From JBKJUK01 sp046590705 (GTDB lineage Bacteria > Acidobacteriota > Thermoanaerobaculia > Gp7-AA8), in the NCBI GenBank assembly GCA_046590705.1, contig JBKJUK010000180.1:1-6474 (forward strand): 6,474 bases of DNA, in the 5' to 3' direction. This document shows, piece after piece, positions 5,522 to 6,474 of this stretch; the stretch's first letter is position 1, and the number at the start of each line of letters is the position of its first letter. Both the position numbers and the translations under genes were made by a program. A model generated the notes under the pieces. It searched no databases, was not told the origin of the DNA, and worked only from the letters and a program-made list of their open reading frames with translations.

Positions 5522-6028
5522 ATGCACTCAATCGAACAGGAACTCGACCGCTTCCAACTCTACCTTCAGACCGAAGGCCTGAAGCTCACCAATGAACGGA
5601 AGGCGCTCCTGCGTGAGATTTTCTCGACGCACTATCACTTCGAGGCAGACGAGCTTCTTTTCAAGATGAAGTCGAAAGATCTGAAAATTTCCCGAGCCAC
5701 GATCTATCGGTCCCTCGACCTGCTCGTTCGCTCCGGCATGGTTCGCCGTGTTCACCTGGGAGAAGACCACTATCACTACGAGCGTGTGACCAAGAACTCG
5801 CATCACGATCACCTGATCTGCACGGCCTGTGGCGCCGTCATCGAGTTCCACGATCCTCAACTCGAGAAGAGACAACTGGAAATCTGCGAGAAGAAGAAGT
5901 TCACTCCGACCTACCACAATCTCCAGATTCTCGGGATCTGCAGGAGTTGCGTAAAGAAAGGTGAGCGGCCCCATACGCCGGACCGAGTGCAGATGATTCA
6001 GATCGCCGAGAATTCGCTGCGTAAGTAA
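5522..6028 (+). CDS. fur: Fur-family metal-responsive transcriptional regulator
   Basis: The 168-aa product is a cytoplasmic, dimeric DNA-binding repressor of the Fur/PerR/Zur group. The N-terminal winged helix spans about 10-85, with the recognition region KISRATIYRSLDLLVRSGMV (55-74). The dimerisation domain carries the family signature HHDHLICTACG (94-104). Two CxxC pairs, Cys100/Cys103 and Cys140/Cys143, should form the structural Cys4 zinc site. Candidate regulatory ligands by comparison with E. coli Fur are His39, Glu87, His95, His97, Glu115 and His132. The position equivalent to the redox-sensing Asp104 of PerR is Glu115, which favours Fur-like metal sensing over peroxide sensing. This is inferred from motif spacing only. 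It has its own promoter at 5463-5491 and a weak GGGA ribosome-binding site 12 bp upstream. It converges with gltX, so it is probably monocistronic. The exact metal (Fe, Zn or Mn) cannot be decided here. Confidence 0.9.
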   Translation: MHSIEQELDRFQLYLQTEGLKLTNERKALLREIFSTHYHFEADELLFKMKSKDLKISRATIYRSLDLLVRSGMVRRVHLGEDHYHYERVTKNSHHDHLICTACGAVIEFHDPQLEKRQLEICEKKKFTPTYHNLQILGICRSCVKKGERPHTPDRVQMIQIAENSLRK

Positions 6029-6063
6029 GCGAAGCCGAGATCCGGTTCCATCAAAGGAATTGT

Positions 6064-6146
6064 GTAGGGGCGCGTTGCGCGCGCCCGCTCTCCGGTGCAC
6101 TTCGCGAGTACTGACGGGGGAGCGGGCGAACGCAATTCGCCCCTAC
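6064..6146. repeat. Second palindromic repeat pair (family B) between fur and gltX
   Basis: A 27-bp unit at 6064-6090 is repeated inverted at 6120-6146, matching at 23 of 27 positions, with a 29-nt spacer. Each unit carries its own 7-bp hairpin: GGGCGCG/CGCGCCC around TTGCG on the left, GGGCGAA/TTCGCCC around the same loop on the right (read in the matching orientation). The four differences are two compensated base pairs, so the hairpin is kept. The pair sits between the converging 3' ends of fur and gltX. It could block transcription from either side, although it lacks the T-run of an intrinsic terminator. It is unrelated in sequence to family A. Confidence 0.88.
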
Positions 6147-6198
6147 CACCGCGGCCTTGTCGTCAGGTAAGCGCGTATGCCCCGGCCCCCGGCCTGTT

Positions 6199-6474
6199 CT
6201 ACGCTGACAGAAGCTGAGGGAGTCTTCTCACCATGGCTCCGATCCGTGCGATTGCCGAGTCGCGTCCGAGTGCCTCGAGCACTTCGAAAATACCTGGCGA
6301 GGCGCTCCTTCCAACGAGAGATACGCGCAGCGGATGAATGAGCTTGCCGGCAGAGATGCCCTCCGTCTCTGCGAGCAGACGCAGGGTCTTCTCGGTTGTA
6401 GCCGCATCGAACGGCTCAGTTGTGGCCAGCGCGTCAATCATCCTTTGCAGCCGGCCCGTGACTTCCTCTCCACT
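6199..6474 (-). CDS. gltX: Glutamyl-tRNA synthetase, C-terminal 91 residues
   Basis: This minus-strand frame stays open to the right edge and ends at a TAG at 6201-6199. The 91 visible residues match the end of the anticodon-binding domain of bacterial class I GluRS. In order are SGEEVTGRLQRMIDAL, FDAATTEKTLRLLAE, the highly typical segment AGKLIHPLRVSLVGRS then SPGIFEVLEALG, and a closing helix IARIGAMVRRLPQLLSA. GluRS attaches glutamate to tRNA-Glu and, in bacteria without GlnRS, also to tRNA-Gln. The catalytic HIGH and KMSKS motifs lie outside the window. The start and total length cannot be seen (usually about 470-560 aa), and the few residues here cannot separate GltX1 from GltX2. Confidence 0.88.
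   Translation of the reverse strand, partial: SGEEVTGRLQRMIDALATTEPFDAATTEKTLRLLAETEGISAGKLIHPLRVSLVGRSASPGIFEVLEALGRDSAIARIGAMVRRLPQLLSA

Noticed and set aside
6064..6146. Classical rho-independent terminator for fur or gltX
   Set aside because: The hairpins are strong but no T-run follows on either strand, so only a looser role in blocking read-through can be suggested.

Overview
This window looks like ordinary chromosomal DNA from a moderately GC-rich bacterium, carrying mostly housekeeping genes with repeat-filled gaps between them. The tentative assignment is Acidobacteriota. It rests on the combination of a DUF4388 (PATAN-type) protein, a PcrA-type helicase with a long disordered C-terminal linker, and intergenic CACAGGCA/TGCCTGTG palindromes that I associate from memory with that phylum. 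No marker gene here is decisive.

Layout, left to right. Positions 1-187 are a near-perfect fold-back (83-bp arms, 21-nt loop). It mirrors the start of a minus-strand gene for an exported protein, most likely an assembly or amplification chimera, so that gene is truncated. A 345-bp gap with no recognisable gene follows. Next comes pcrA/uvrD on the minus strand (590-2920). A 243-bp divergent intergenic region holds a palindromic repeat pair. Three plus-strand genes follow: tatA (3164-3343, 59 aa), a DUF4388 protein (3377-4135) and rfbD/rmlD (4241-5116). A 334-bp nested inverted-repeat element (5126-5459) fills almost the whole gap up to the promoter of a Fur-family regulator (5522-6028). A second, unrelated palindromic repeat pair (6064-6146) lies between the converging 3' ends of fur and gltX. 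The C-terminal 91 residues of GltX run off the right edge on the minus strand.

How the genes relate. I see no dedicated multigene system. PcrA/UvrD serves DNA repair and transcription-coupled processes, TatA belongs to the twin-arginine translocase, RmlD makes dTDP-L-rhamnose, Fur is a metal-responsive repressor and GltX charges tRNA-Glu. Only tatA and the DUF4388 gene (33-bp gap) are close enough to suggest co-transcription; rfbD follows after 105 bp and may join them.

The most interesting content is non-coding. There are two families of REP-like palindromes, one present at two loci and nested inside a MITE-like hairpin element. The other family shows paired compensatory substitutions that preserve its hairpin. 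No transposase or RAYT gene is visible in the window.
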